A DNA stretch of 64,000 nt from Palsa-1439 sp050015495 (GTDB lineage Bacteria; Verrucomicrobiota; Verrucomicrobiia; Palsa-1439), in assembly GCA_050015495.1 (NCBI GenBank), contig JBEKBH010000012.1:1-64000 (forward strand), read 5' to 3'. This document shows positions 53,417 to 62,230 of the stretch, one piece after another. Position numbers and translations under genes: made by a program. Numbering within the stretch: position 1 is the first letter of the stretch; the number at the start of each line of letters is the position of its first letter. The notes below the pieces were generated by a model. That model did no database searches. It was not told where the DNA came from and saw nothing but the letters and a program-made list of their open reading frames with translations.

Positions 53417-54774
53417 ACCTGCTGAAAATTGTCATCAAGAACATGCGGCAGCGCGCGCTGGCCACGTGGTTGACCGGCGCCTCGGTGATGCTGGGAGTGG
53501 CGCTGGCGGTGGCGATACTCCTAATCAAACAGGGCGTGCAACAACGGTTCGAACAGGGCACGCTCGGGTACGAAATGGTCGTCGGCGCCAAGGGCAGCCC
53601 GCTGCAGTTGGTGCTGAATGTGGTGTACAACCTCGACATTTCACCCGGAAACATTTCGTGGAAGTTGTTCGAGAAATTGCGCGACGACAAACGCGTGAAG
53701 CTCGCCGTGCCGTTTTCGGTCGGGGACAATTATCACGGCTTCCGCATCGTCGGCACGACCGACGCGTTCTTCAAGGATTTCGAATTTGAACCGGGCCGCA
53801 AACCCGAACTCGCGGCGGGGCGCATCTTCAATTTTCGCGAAGACGCGTTGAAGAGCGCGTTTCAGGAAGCCGCGGAACGGGCGCGCGAGCGCGAAGCCAA
53901 AGAACGCGGCGAAGAGGTCAAACCGGCGCCGGAACCCGCGCCTGTGGAACACCCATTCGAAGCCGTGATCGGTTCGACGGTTGCCGAGGAGACAGGTTTG
54001 GCTGTCGGCCAGAAATTTATCGCGGCGCACGGCGTCCAGCCGTCAGCCGAGGCCAAGGAGCACACCGAAAATCCGTGGACGGTGGTTGGTATTCTGCAGC
54101 CAACGCGCACGGCGGTTGACCGCGCGATCTACATCAATCTCGACAGTTTCTATCATATCGAGGGACACGAACTCCGCGCGCCAACTGCGGCGGAGAAACC
54201 GGAGGAAAAGGACAATGATCCGGACCCCGGACAGGTCTCTTCGATCGTGTTGAAGCTGCGCAGTCCGATGTCCGCCTTTGGCCTGTATCGCGAGATCAAC
54301 GATCGGGAGGACGCGATGGCGGCGTTCCCAGCGGCGGAGATCCGCAAGTTGTTCGATATCGTTGGCAATATCGACCGCCTGCTCCTGGCCCAGGCGATCC
54401 TCATCCTGATCGTGGCGGGCGTGGCCATCGCGGTGTCGATCTACAACTCGATGAGCGAACGGAGACGGGAAATCGCCATTTTGCGGGCGCTGGGAGCGAG
54501 ACGGGCGACGATCTTCTCGATTGTCCTGTTGGAAGCCGTGATTATCTGCCTCGTCGGCGCGGCGGCGGGTCTGGTGGGCGGGCATGTGGTCGTCGGCCTG
54601 GCCAACGGGGCCTTGTACAAGGCGTCCGGGTTCGTTATCCCGGCGTTTCACATTCAGCCTCTGGAATGGTATATTCTGGGAGTGGCTGTTATATTGGGCG
54701 CGGTGGCAGGGCTCGGGCCGGCGTTTGGCGCGTACCGCACGGACGTGGCCAAAAACCTGGCTCCCACCAGTTAG
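53413..54774 (+). CDS. ABC transporter permease (MacB/FtsX family)
   Basis: 453 aa. TM1 is in ATWLTGASVMLGVALAVAILL. A large periplasmic domain (about 40-300) contains a charged insert rich in Glu and Pro (EAKERGEEVKPAPEPAPVE). TM2-TM4 follow, with the coupling motif NSMSERRREIAILRALGARR. Such permeases act from the periplasm rather than importing. Between an ATPase gene and a DUF3299 gene, the order known from zinc-responsive clusters in Pseudomonas (PA4064-PA4066, recollection). Confidence 0.92.
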   Translation: MNLLKIVIKNMRQRALATWLTGASVMLGVALAVAILLIKQGVQQRFEQGTLGYEMVVGAKGSPLQLVLNVVYNLDISPGNISWKLFEKLRDDKRVKLAVPFSVGDNYHGFRIVGTTDAFFKDFEFEPGRKPELAAGRIFNFREDALKSAFQEAAERAREREAKERGEEVKPAPEPAPVEHPFEAVIGSTVAEETGLAVGQKFIAAHGVQPSAEAKEHTENPWTVVGILQPTRTAVDRAIYINLDSFYHIEGHELRAPTAAEKPEEKDNDPDPGQVSSIVLKLRSPMSAFGLYREINDREDAMAAFPAAEIRKLFDIVGNIDRLLLAQAILILIVAGVAIAVSIYNSMSERRREIAILRALGARRATIFSIVLLEAVIICLVGAAAGLVGGHVVVGLANGALYKASGFVIPAFHIQPLEWYILGVAVILGAVAGLGPAFGAYRTDVAKNLAPTS

Positions 54775-54786
54775 GAACATCGGCGT

Positions 54787-55353
54787 ATGGGCATCGCGAT
54801 AACAAAGCAACAGGTGAAAACGTTCAGCACGGGCGCGATCGTCATTGGTCTCGTGTTGCTGCCGGGCCTGGCCAGTTTCATCCAGCAACAACTGATACAG
54901 CGGAAGATGGCGAAGTTGAACATGGCGCAAAACGCCATGGCCAGCGCCCCGGCGTCCGCGCCCGTCGCCGCCGACCCGTCGGATTCGAAGTACGCGCGGC
55001 TGCAGTTCGACACGCTGAAAAGCTGGACGTATATCGAGGGCAAGACGCCGATTCCCGATTTCATCCAGAAGCTGAATGGACAGAACATCGAGATGGTCGG
55101 GTTCATGATGCCGTTGAGCGAGGTGAAAAACATCACGGAGTTCATTCTCGTGCCGTCACTCTGGGGTTGCTGCTACGGCCAGCCGCCGGCGGTCAACCAC
55201 GTCGTCGTGGTGCGGATGCCGCCGGGACAAACGACGAAGTTCTTCAACGACGTCATCCGCGTGCGCGGAAAATTCAGCGTCGGCGAGACCAAACAGGATG
55301 GGTACACGGTAAGTCTCTACGTGCTCACCGTGGACAAGATCGACGGGCAATGA
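54787..55353 (+). CDS. DUF3299 family protein
   Basis: 188 aa. An N-terminal membrane helix (STGAIVIGLVLLPGLASF) is followed by an Ala/Pro linker and the DUF3299 core: VGFMMPLSEVKNITEFILVP, SLWGCCYGQPPAVNHVVVV and a beta-strand tail. The conserved WGCC could bind metal or form a disulfide. DUF3299 proteins are known next to MacB-like transporters in zinc-regulated operons; biochemical role unestablished. Confidence 0.88.
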   Translation: MGIAITKQQVKTFSTGAIVIGLVLLPGLASFIQQQLIQRKMAKLNMAQNAMASAPASAPVAADPSDSKYARLQFDTLKSWTYIEGKTPIPDFIQKLNGQNIEMVGFMMPLSEVKNITEFILVPSLWGCCYGQPPAVNHVVVVRMPPGQTTKFFNDVIRVRGKFSVGETKQDGYTVSLYVLTVDKIDGQ

Positions 55354-55835
55354 ACATTGAGACGAAGGACGTATTCGTTCCGATCGCGGAAGCCTCTCAG
55401 GCACCGTTGCAACCCTTCGGGGTTTGCGACGCGCCAGTTCACACCCATGCAAAATTGGATCGGCTGGGGATGTGGTTGTCCACGATCTGTGCTGTGCATT
55501 GTGCGGTAGTGCCTGTCGTACAGATTTTCTTTCCTGTGCTGCTGCTGATGAAATGGATTCGGTGGGGCCGCGCGATGGACGTGGTCACCATCGGCGTAGC
55601 CGCAGTCTTCGGATTGGGCGGTTGCCTGCTTGGTCTGCGACATCATCACAACCTGACGCCACTTCGCCTGGTGATGGCCGGTTTGCTGCTAAACGTTATC
55701 GGCCGTTTCGGATGGATGTATCTGGGTCCGTATATTACGCCGTCCCTGCTCGTTGCTGGCGCCCTGGTCATAGCCTACGGTTTGTGGAGAGATCGTCGGC
55801 TCTGCAAGTGCAAGATTCACGGCCACGTGCACTGA
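55350..55835 (+). CDS. MerC-domain membrane protein
   Basis: 161 aa from ATG at 55350, overlapping the DUF3299 stop (ATGA). Four hydrophobic helices follow the MerC-like start LDRLGMWLSTICAVHCAVVP (Cys/His pair), and it ends in a His/Cys tail (RLCKCKIHGHVH). MerC was defined as a mercury transporter; relatives are associated with other metals. Last gene of the cluster, followed at 55885 by a glycerate kinase. Confidence 0.85.
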   Translation: MNIETKDVFVPIAEASQAPLQPFGVCDAPVHTHAKLDRLGMWLSTICAVHCAVVPVVQIFFPVLLLMKWIRWGRAMDVVTIGVAAVFGLGGCLLGLRHHHNLTPLRLVMAGLLLNVIGRFGWMYLGPYITPSLLVAGALVIAYGLWRDRRLCKCKIHGHVH

Positions 55836-55884
55836 TCGACTTCTACGCGTGCTTCGTGGCGGGGCGCGGTCTATACTTCCGGGT

Positions 55885-57030
55885 GTGAAGGTCGTCGTCG
55901 CCCTCGACAAATTCAAAGGCAGCCTCACCGCGTCCCGAGCGTGTGAGATCGTCCGCAACGCAATCCATTCCACCCAACCCGGCGTGACCATCGTCGTGAA
56001 ACCCATGGCCGATGGCGGTGACGGCACCGCCGACGTTCTTCGCGCCGCGCTCGGGGGCGAGTGGGTTCAGCACAAGGTGACCGGGCCGCTCCCGAGAACA
56101 CTCGTGAGCGCGAGATACCTGTGGCTGCCACAAGAACGCCTCGCAGTCGTCGAGATGGCGCAGGCCAGTGGACTGGTCTTGCTGAAACCCGAGCAACGCA
56201 ATCCATTGCGAACCCATTCACACGGCGCCGGTGAACTGCTTTGTTACGCGGCATCGCAGGGCGCGCAGCGGATTTTGCTGGCAGTTGGGGGCAGCGCGAC
56301 TATTGACGGCGGCGTTGGTGCCGCGAGAGCGGGGGGCTGGCGGTTCGTCGGCGCGAACGGCAAACAGGTCGAACTGGGCGGCGGCGAACTGGAACGCATC
56401 GTAAAGATCGAAGATCCGAAATCGGACCCAGAACTGAACGAAGAGGACTTCTTGAATTCGTCGGTGGAAGTCCTCTGCGACGTGAATAATCCGCTGTGCG
56501 GTGAGCACGGCGCGGCGCGCGTCTTCGGCCCGCAAAAAGGGGCGACGCCGGAGATGGTTGAGCAACTCGACGCCGGGTTGCGTCATCTCGCGGAATTGGT
56601 GAAGACACAACTCGGGAAGGATATCGCCGATGTGCCTGGCGCGGGCGCGGCGGGCGGACTGGCATTCGGCGCACTCGCGTTCATGGACGCGAAGTTGCTT
56701 CCCGGAGTTGAAGCCGTCGCAGAGACGATTGGTTTGGACGCCGCGTTGCGTGGAGCGGACTGGGTCATCACGGGCGAGGGGCGTTTCGACGAACAATCAC
56801 TTCAGGGAAAGGTTGTCTCGGGTATTACCAAGCGCGCCGGAAAATACGGGGTGAAAGTGGCCGTAATTGCAGGCAGCGTGCAGATTCCTGAAGACGCCTG
56901 GCGTCGAGAAGGAATCGAGTTGGCGTTGTCCACGATGGACCCGGGAATGGAATTGGACAAGGCGATGGCGTCGGCGGAGAAGCTGCTGGCGTTTGCGGCC
57001 CGCCACTTGGCGGCCAGGATATTGATCTAG
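55885..57030 (+). CDS. Glycerate kinase (GK1 family)
   Basis: GTG at 55885 gives 381 aa (MKVVVALDKFKGSLTASRAC). It phosphorylates glycerate using ATP. Family marks are MADGGDGTADVL, LLAVGGSATIDGGVGAA, and GAGAAGGLAFGALAFMDA with WVITGEGRFDEQSLQGK. The open frame upstream to 55849 lacks similarity. Unrelated in function to the preceding metal genes; could be transcribed from its own promoter, which I cannot identify. Confidence 0.93.
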   Translation: MKVVVALDKFKGSLTASRACEIVRNAIHSTQPGVTIVVKPMADGGDGTADVLRAALGGEWVQHKVTGPLPRTLVSARYLWLPQERLAVVEMAQASGLVLLKPEQRNPLRTHSHGAGELLCYAASQGAQRILLAVGGSATIDGGVGAARAGGWRFVGANGKQVELGGGELERIVKIEDPKSDPELNEEDFLNSSVEVLCDVNNPLCGEHGAARVFGPQKGATPEMVEQLDAGLRHLAELVKTQLGKDIADVPGAGAAGGLAFGALAFMDAKLLPGVEAVAETIGLDAALRGADWVITGEGRFDEQSLQGKVVSGITKRAGKYGVKVAVIAGSVQIPEDAWRREGIELALSTMDPGMELDKAMASAEKLLAFAARHLAARILI

Positions 57031-57097
57031 TCATCTCGTAAACGGGCGCGACGCGGTGATTCACTCTCAACAGGATGGGCTTGGAGGAAATTGGCTA

Positions 57098-57120
57098 CCC
57101 GCTTTGGACGCTTTGCGAAC
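57098..57120. repeat. Left copy of direct repeat flanking a hypothetical gene
   Basis: CCCGCTTTGGACGCTTTGCG plus AAC, matching 57916-57938 in 22 of 23 positions and continuing with weaker similarity for about 15 bases. The two copies bracket the gene at 57185-57739. Confidence 0.7.
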
Positions 57121-57184
57121 CCTGCGGTTTGAACTCTCAAGGACTGCCACACTCGGAAAGGCTTGCTTTGCCTAACGCCGAACC

Positions 57185-57739
57185 TCAACGATGGCGCTCC
57201 GCGTCGTTCGTTGCAGTATTTGACTCAATAAACTCCAGAACTCTAGCTCGGAATGCGTCTTGATCGTCAATGGCGACCATCTCTGATTGATCGTTCGCCG
57301 CGATTATGAAGTATTCTTGATACCGCCCGCTGCCACCGCTTGGAAACACACGACGAAATGTGAAGCCGTTGCCCCTTGCATCTCTGATACGAAATACCCG
57401 GCCGTTGCCCGCCTTCTCCGCTCCTAACATTCGGCACGGGGAAACAATAGTAATGTCCCCTTGCACGAACGGAGGTGGCATGGGAGGAGTCCACGTGTCT
57501 TTGTGCCAAATACTACGATCAATCTTAAAGAGAGGCAAATAGAGGTACGCAATAGTGCGTCTTAGTTCTTTGTTTATGTTCTCATTCAAGAACGCATATG
57601 GCCACCACTCATATGGTCCCAAGGGGCCCCGTAAATCGCTGGGGCCCATTCTGTAAGAACCCGCAGTTGTGAGAATTAGAAAACTCCCCACATAAACGGA
57701 CACTCCAACAAGCGCCGCGATCACTTTCCGTTGTCTCAT
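57185..57739 (-). CDS. Membrane-anchored hypothetical protein
   Basis: 184 aa from ATG at 57739 (MRQRKVIAALVGVSVYVGSF). One N-terminal helix is followed by a soluble region (LYLPLFKIDRSIWHKDTW; RVFPSGGSGRYQEYFIIAA) without recognised domain. The DNA is more AT-rich than its neighbours and lies between direct repeats, consistent with acquisition or movement of the gene. Function unknown. Confidence 0.55.
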   Translation of the reverse strand: MRQRKVIAALVGVSVYVGSFLILTTAGSYRMGPSDLRGPLGPYEWWPYAFLNENINKELRRTIAYLYLPLFKIDRSIWHKDTWTPPMPPPFVQGDITIVSPCRMLGAEKAGNGRVFRIRDARGNGFTFRRVFPSGGSGRYQEYFIIAANDQSEMVAIDDQDAFRARVLEFIESNTATNDAERHR

Positions 57740-57867
57740 GGGCTGTCCGATAAGACCCCTGTCGGAACCCTGAGACAAGCACAAAACGGAATTGCTTACG
57801 CGGGCCTCGACGGCCCCACCCCTCAGCAGAGGTTCCCCATTTCGGCAGGCAATCGACGCAAAGAGAG

Positions 57868-57888
57868 ATTCCTCGACAAGCTCGGAAT
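57868..57888. repeat. TCGACAAGCTC-core element with ATTCC arms
   Basis: ATTCC-TCGACAAGCTC-GGAAT. The same 11-base core occurs at 46268-46278 between different arms (CCCT/AGGG). Possibly a dispersed mobile or regulatory palindrome whose arms vary while the core is fixed. Confidence 0.6.
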
Positions 57889-57915
57889 GACAGGCAAAGC
57901 GCGGGAAATTGTGTC

Positions 57916-57938
57916 CCCGCTTTGGACGGTTTGCGAAC
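57916..57938. repeat. Right copy of direct repeat flanking a hypothetical gene
   Basis: CCCGCTTTGGACGGTTTGCG plus AAC, partner of 57098-57120 in the same orientation. Confidence 0.7.
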
Positions 57939-58037
57939 CTGGCGGCTTGAGCTTCCGAGGTTTACCGTTGCGCCCTCGGCATACATTTGGCGCGTTTGCG
58001 ATCTGGGCACGGCATGATCGCGTCTCGAAGACTCGGC

Positions 58038-60071
58038 TTACTGGCCGGCTTGCAGTCGCGCGAGCGCGATCTGCGCTCGGGTGAAATCGGGCTTGATCCG
58101 CAACGCCTGCTCCAGATGCTCGATCGCTTCCGGTATCCTGCCCGCCTGCGCCAGGGCGACTCCCAGATTGCAGTGCGCCTCGGCGTAATCCGGCTTGATC
58201 CGCAGGGCCTGCTCGAAGTGCTGGATGGCTTCTTCGGTCTTTCCCGTTCGCGCCAGAGCATTTCCCAGATTATTGTGCGCCCCGGCGAAGTTGGGATTGA
58301 TCCGCAGGGCTTGCTCGTAGTGGGCGATGGCCTCCTCGATCCTACCGGTTTGCGCCAAAGCAACCGCCAGATTGTTGTGCGCCTCGGCGAAATCGGGCTT
58401 GATCCGCAGGGCCTGCTCGAACTGGGCGATGGCTTCCTCGATCTTGCCCGTTCGCGACAAAGCGATCCCCAGATTAACGTGCGCGTCGGCGATACCGGGG
58501 TTGATCCGCAGGGCCTGCTCGAAGTGGGCGATGGCTTCCTCGATCTTGCCCGTTCGCACCAAAGCCGCCCCCAGATCGGCGTGGCCCTCGGCGAAATCGG
58601 GCTTGATCCGCAACGCCTGCTCGTACTGCGTGATCGCTTCCGGCACCTTGCCCAACCCGACCAAGACGTTTCCGAGATTGTTGTGCGCCTCGGCGCAACC
58701 CGCGACGCTCGCCAGCAGGCTGAACACCACTGAGAACCCGAGCAGGAGACTCCAACCCCAACGCACCGCACGGCGGCAGACCACCCGGTCAACCAGCCCC
58801 GACTCCGAGGTCGGGACCAGCGCGCGCTCCAAACTCAACACACCGATTACTGCCAGCAGCACTAGCGTGGGAAGGAAATCCACTTCATAGCGGATGCTCG
58901 CACCAAAATAGAGGCCTAGGGTCAGCGTGCCGATCCCGAAAAGCACGGCTACCACCGCCAAGAATCCGCACAAGGTGGGACGTGCGTCCGCGGAACGACC
59001 GCGCCACGCCAACGGCACAGCCAGCGCCAGCCACACCAGCGGGATGTTGGTCAAGGCGCCAAACGGATGCTCGACCAACACCCCATGGCCCACAGGCAAG
59101 GGCGGCCCGGTAATGTCGTGTACGAAGGGAAACCGACTGCTCCAGTGGGCTGGCTCGAGAAAATAGACACGGAAATTAAACCAGAGATAGCGCAGACCGA
59201 ACAGTTGAGCTGTGATCTGCCCGTTCTTGTTCAACTGGTAATGTATCCCGAATTCGAACGGACTGTTGAATCGCAGTTCGTTGTAGAGCATCAACCCCAC
59301 CCCGATGAGCATGATCGGACCGGTCGCCGCCGCCAGCAGAGCCCAAATCTTCCGGTGCTCACGCCAAGCTTGGGCCACCGGCACCAAGAGGATGACCGCG
59401 CCGGGTAGCAAGGAAGGCCGCGCCCCCACCGCCAGCCCGTAGGCCAGACTGGCTATGGCCAGCCACCGACACTTTCGCTCCGGCTCGTGTAAGGCACGCC
59501 AAATCGCCGCCACGGTCAGCATCGTCAACGCGTACCCACAACTGATGGATACCTCGTACACATCACACCGCGCCAGCAGCAACGGCATGAACGTGGCCAA
59601 CCCAAGTGCGAGCGCGCCGGCCGCCACCACCGCCGCGCTGACTTCGGCAAAATAACGCCGCCAGAGCGCGCACAACAGACCCACGCTGGCCAGGAAACCG
59701 ACCACGCAAAAAATCACCCCGGCGTCTTTTTGAGACAGATAGTGGCCCGTCAGCGCCAGATAGGGCCAGAACAACACCACGGCGGGCGTAACCCCAAAAT
59801 AGAGGTAGAACTTCCCCTTGTAATAACTCAGGTCGTTCGCCCAGGGGCTATTGGCCGCCGGATTGTAGGGGTCGGTGATCTGTGTGAGTCCGACCGGCAC
59901 CTCCTTTTTGACGCTGAGCTGGCCAGCGCGAAAACCCTGCACCAGTAAATTGTAGTAATTGTCAGCAACGTTCAGACTCGTCGATGCCAAAAAGCCCGGG
60001 TGGGCGGTGTACGCATAAACCCCGATGACCAGCGCGCACACTGCGGCCAGTGGGATCCACGCGTTTTTCAT
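58038..60071 (-). CDS. Multi-pass membrane protein with C-terminal TPR array
   Basis: ATG at 60069-60071 gives 677 aa. About ten hydrophobic helices (starting IPLAAVCALVIGVYAYTAHP) make up the first ~470 residues, with loop features (PVGLTQITDPYNPAANSPWAN) reminiscent of a GT-C glycosyltransferase. The C-terminus has six near-identical 34-residue TPRs (AEAHNNLGNVLVGLGKVPEA-type). Their DNA is repeated in 102-base units at about 58083-58694. TPRs probably recruit partners. The arrangement recalls O-GlcNAc/PMT-like enzymes with TPRs, but the substrate is unknown. Confidence 0.8.
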   Translation of the reverse strand: MKNAWIPLAAVCALVIGVYAYTAHPGFLASTSLNVADNYYNLLVQGFRAGQLSVKKEVPVGLTQITDPYNPAANSPWANDLSYYKGKFYLYFGVTPAVVLFWPYLALTGHYLSQKDAGVIFCVVGFLASVGLLCALWRRYFAEVSAAVVAAGALALGLATFMPLLLARCDVYEVSISCGYALTMLTVAAIWRALHEPERKCRWLAIASLAYGLAVGARPSLLPGAVILLVPVAQAWREHRKIWALLAAATGPIMLIGVGLMLYNELRFNSPFEFGIHYQLNKNGQITAQLFGLRYLWFNFRVYFLEPAHWSSRFPFVHDITGPPLPVGHGVLVEHPFGALTNIPLVWLALAVPLAWRGRSADARPTLCGFLAVVAVLFGIGTLTLGLYFGASIRYEVDFLPTLVLLAVIGVLSLERALVPTSESGLVDRVVCRRAVRWGWSLLLGFSVVFSLLASVAGCAEAHNNLGNVLVGLGKVPEAITQYEQALRIKPDFAEGHADLGAALVRTGKIEEAIAHFEQALRINPGIADAHVNLGIALSRTGKIEEAIAQFEQALRIKPDFAEAHNNLAVALAQTGRIEEAIAHYEQALRINPNFAGAHNNLGNALARTGKTEEAIQHFEQALRIKPDYAEAHCNLGVALAQAGRIPEAIEHLEQALRIKPDFTRAQIALARLQAGQ

Positions 60072-60308
60072 TGTGCCACACCGACCTGCCCCGTGTAATG
60101 TTGTCGCAAAAGCATCATCTGCGTGATGACATTTTATGCGCTTCCTGAGTCGAATACACGCGCTTTGTCGAGCGAGGGACCGCAAGGGCTTGTCCACCGT
60201 CTACACACGCGGGACGCGCGACACCGCCTCCCTCCGCCGTGTGGCAGGCGCCTCCCCGCGCAGGACTCGAACCGCTCATTCCAAATCTGTTTAAACTGGT
60301 GCCGCCAC

Positions 60309-61232
60309 TCAGCCAACTTCTTCCAGCACCCAGTGGTTTGGCCCGGCTTCGCGCCGCGACAACTTTTTCTCCTGCAAGGCCGCGCGAGCTTGTTCGGGTG
60401 TGGTGCCCGGGGGAGGCCAAATCACCCGCGGCGGCTTTTGGGCCAGGTCGATGGTCGGGACAGCCGACAGTAACGCCTTCGTGTAGGGATGGATCGGGTC
60501 GCGGTAGATATCCGCGGCGCTGGCTTCCTCGACGATCTTGCCGAAATACATGACCAGGACGCGGTTGCTGATGTGCTCCACCACCGCCAGATCGTGGGCG
60601 ATAAACAGGTACGTGAGGTTCAATTTCTCCTGAAGATCCTGCAGGAGGTTGATGATCTGGGCCTGCACACTCACGTCGAGCGCGCTGACCGGCTCGTCGC
60701 AAATAATAAACCGTGGTTGCACGGCCAGCGCGCGCGCGATGCCGATGCGCTGGCGTTGGCCGCCGCTGAATTCGTGCGGGTAACGGCGTCCGTGTTCCGG
60801 CGCGAGACCGACCGCGCGCAGCAATTCGGCGACGCGATCGCGTTCCTCGCTCCGGCTGGCGCAGAGTTTGTGGATGCGCAACGGCTCGGTTATGATGCTG
60901 CCGACGGTCATCCGCGGGTTCAGCGAGCCGTACGGGTCTTGAAAAATCATTTGCGCATGGCGGCGGAACGGCCTCAGGCCTGCGGTGTCGAGGCGGGTGA
61001 TGTCGCTGCCGTCGAACCGGATTTCGCCGGCGGTTGGCTCGACCAAACGCAGAATCGTCCGCCCCAGCGTGGTCTTGCCGCAGCCGCTCTCGCCGACGAG
61101 GCCGACCGTTTCGCCTTCGTTGATTACGAAACTCACGCCATCGACCGCGCGCACCCAACCGACGGTCCGTTGCAGCACGCCGGCGCGGGTCGGGAAATGG
61201 GTCTTGAGGTCCTTGATTTCGAGAAGGCTCAC
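60309..61232 (-). CDS. oppF: Oligopeptide ABC transporter ATPase OppF
   Basis: GTG at 61232 overlaps the oppD stop (GTGA) and gives 307 aa. Walker A GESGCGKTTLGR, MIFQDPYGSLNPRMTV, signature FSGGQRQRIGIARAL, Walker B FIICDEPVSALD, and the C-terminal oligopeptide-transporter tail. Paired with oppD; the two ATPases form the motor of a dipeptide/oligopeptide importer. Downstream, 60198-60308 contains no gene I can support. Confidence 0.95.
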   Translation of the reverse strand: MSLLEIKDLKTHFPTRAGVLQRTVGWVRAVDGVSFVINEGETVGLVGESGCGKTTLGRTILRLVEPTAGEIRFDGSDITRLDTAGLRPFRRHAQMIFQDPYGSLNPRMTVGSIITEPLRIHKLCASRSEERDRVAELLRAVGLAPEHGRRYPHEFSGGQRQRIGIARALAVQPRFIICDEPVSALDVSVQAQIINLLQDLQEKLNLTYLFIAHDLAVVEHISNRVLVMYFGKIVEEASAADIYRDPIHPYTKALLSAVPTIDLAQKPPRVIWPPPGTTPEQARAALQEKKLSRREAGPNHWVLEEVG

Positions 61233-62227
61233 GGGATCACTCTCTTCAAATCGGGTTTGTCCCAGTAGGGGCAGCGGACGTGGCGCGCGGGGTCGCCGAC
61301 ATTGACCAATGGCGGTTCGGGGTCGAGCGCGCAATCGTTCTGGGCGCGGTCGCAGCGCGCGGCGAACTTGCAGCCCGGCGGCAGGCGCGTGGGGTTGGGA
61401 ATCGAGCCGGCGATGGCCTGGAGTCGTTTGGCGTGCGCGCCGAGCACGGGAATCGAGCGCATCAAGGCGGTGGTGTATGGATGCAGCGGTCGTTTCAGGA
61501 GCGCGGCGGCCGGGGAGTACTCGACAATGCGGCCCGCGTACATGACGGCGACGTTGTCCGCGAGATCGCCGACGATCCCGAGGTTGTGGGTGATCAGCAG
61601 GATGCTCATACCAAACTTCTTCTTGAGGTCTTTCAACAAATCCAAAATCTGCGCCTGGATGGTCACATCGAGCGCGGTGGTTGGTTCGTCGGCGATGAGC
61701 AATTCGGGCTGGGTGATGAGCGCCATCGCGATCATGACGCGCTGGCGCATGCCGCCGGAAAATTCATGGGGGTAACCGCGAATGCGACGGGCCGCGTCCG
61801 GCACGCCGACCTCCTCCAGCGCGCGGATGCCGCGCCGGACGGCGTCGCGCCGCGCGATGGTTTCGTGGATCATCAGCGGTTCGATCAACTGGTCTTCAAT
61901 CCGCAAGTACGGATTGAGCGAGGTCATCGGGTCCTGAAAAATCATGGCGATGCGTTTTCCGCGGATCCGGTTCAACTCGCGCGGCGAACATTTCAGCAGA
62001 TCGATCTTGCCGTCAAAAATGGCGGAGCCGCTCTCGATTCGTCCCGGCGGTTGCGGCACGAGGCCCATCAGCGAATAACACGTGACGGATTTACCGGAGC
62101 CGGATTCGCCCACGATACTGAGCGTCTCGCCCTTCTCGATTTCGAATGAAACATCTTCGGCGGCGCGGACCACACCGTTGCGCGTGTGGAAGTGGACGCT
62201 GAGATTGGTGACGGTAAGCAGGGGCAT
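61229..62227 (-). CDS. oppD: Oligopeptide ABC transporter ATPase OppD
   Basis: 332 aa. Walker A GESGSGKSVT, MIFQDPMTSLNPYLRIEDQL, signature FSGGMRQRVMIAMAL, Walker B LLIADEPTTALD, and the Cys-rich tail (GCKFAARCDRAQNDC) found in this subfamily, which may bind an Fe-S cluster or metal. Three bases downstream of oppC. Confidence 0.96.
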   Translation of the reverse strand: MPLLTVTNLSVHFHTRNGVVRAAEDVSFEIEKGETLSIVGESGSGKSVTCYSLMGLVPQPPGRIESGSAIFDGKIDLLKCSPRELNRIRGKRIAMIFQDPMTSLNPYLRIEDQLIEPLMIHETIARRDAVRRGIRALEEVGVPDAARRIRGYPHEFSGGMRQRVMIAMALITQPELLIADEPTTALDVTIQAQILDLLKDLKKKFGMSILLITHNLGIVGDLADNVAVMYAGRIVEYSPAAALLKRPLHPYTTALMRSIPVLGAHAKRLQAIAGSIPNPTRLPPGCKFAARCDRAQNDCALDPEPPLVNVGDPARHVRCPYWDKPDLKRVIP

Positions 62228-62230
62228 GGG

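Noticed and set aside
60261..60272. AGGACTCGAACC, reminiscent of a tRNA T-arm on the minus strand
   Set aside because: The T-stem does not pair and no acceptor or anticodon arm can be drawn around it.
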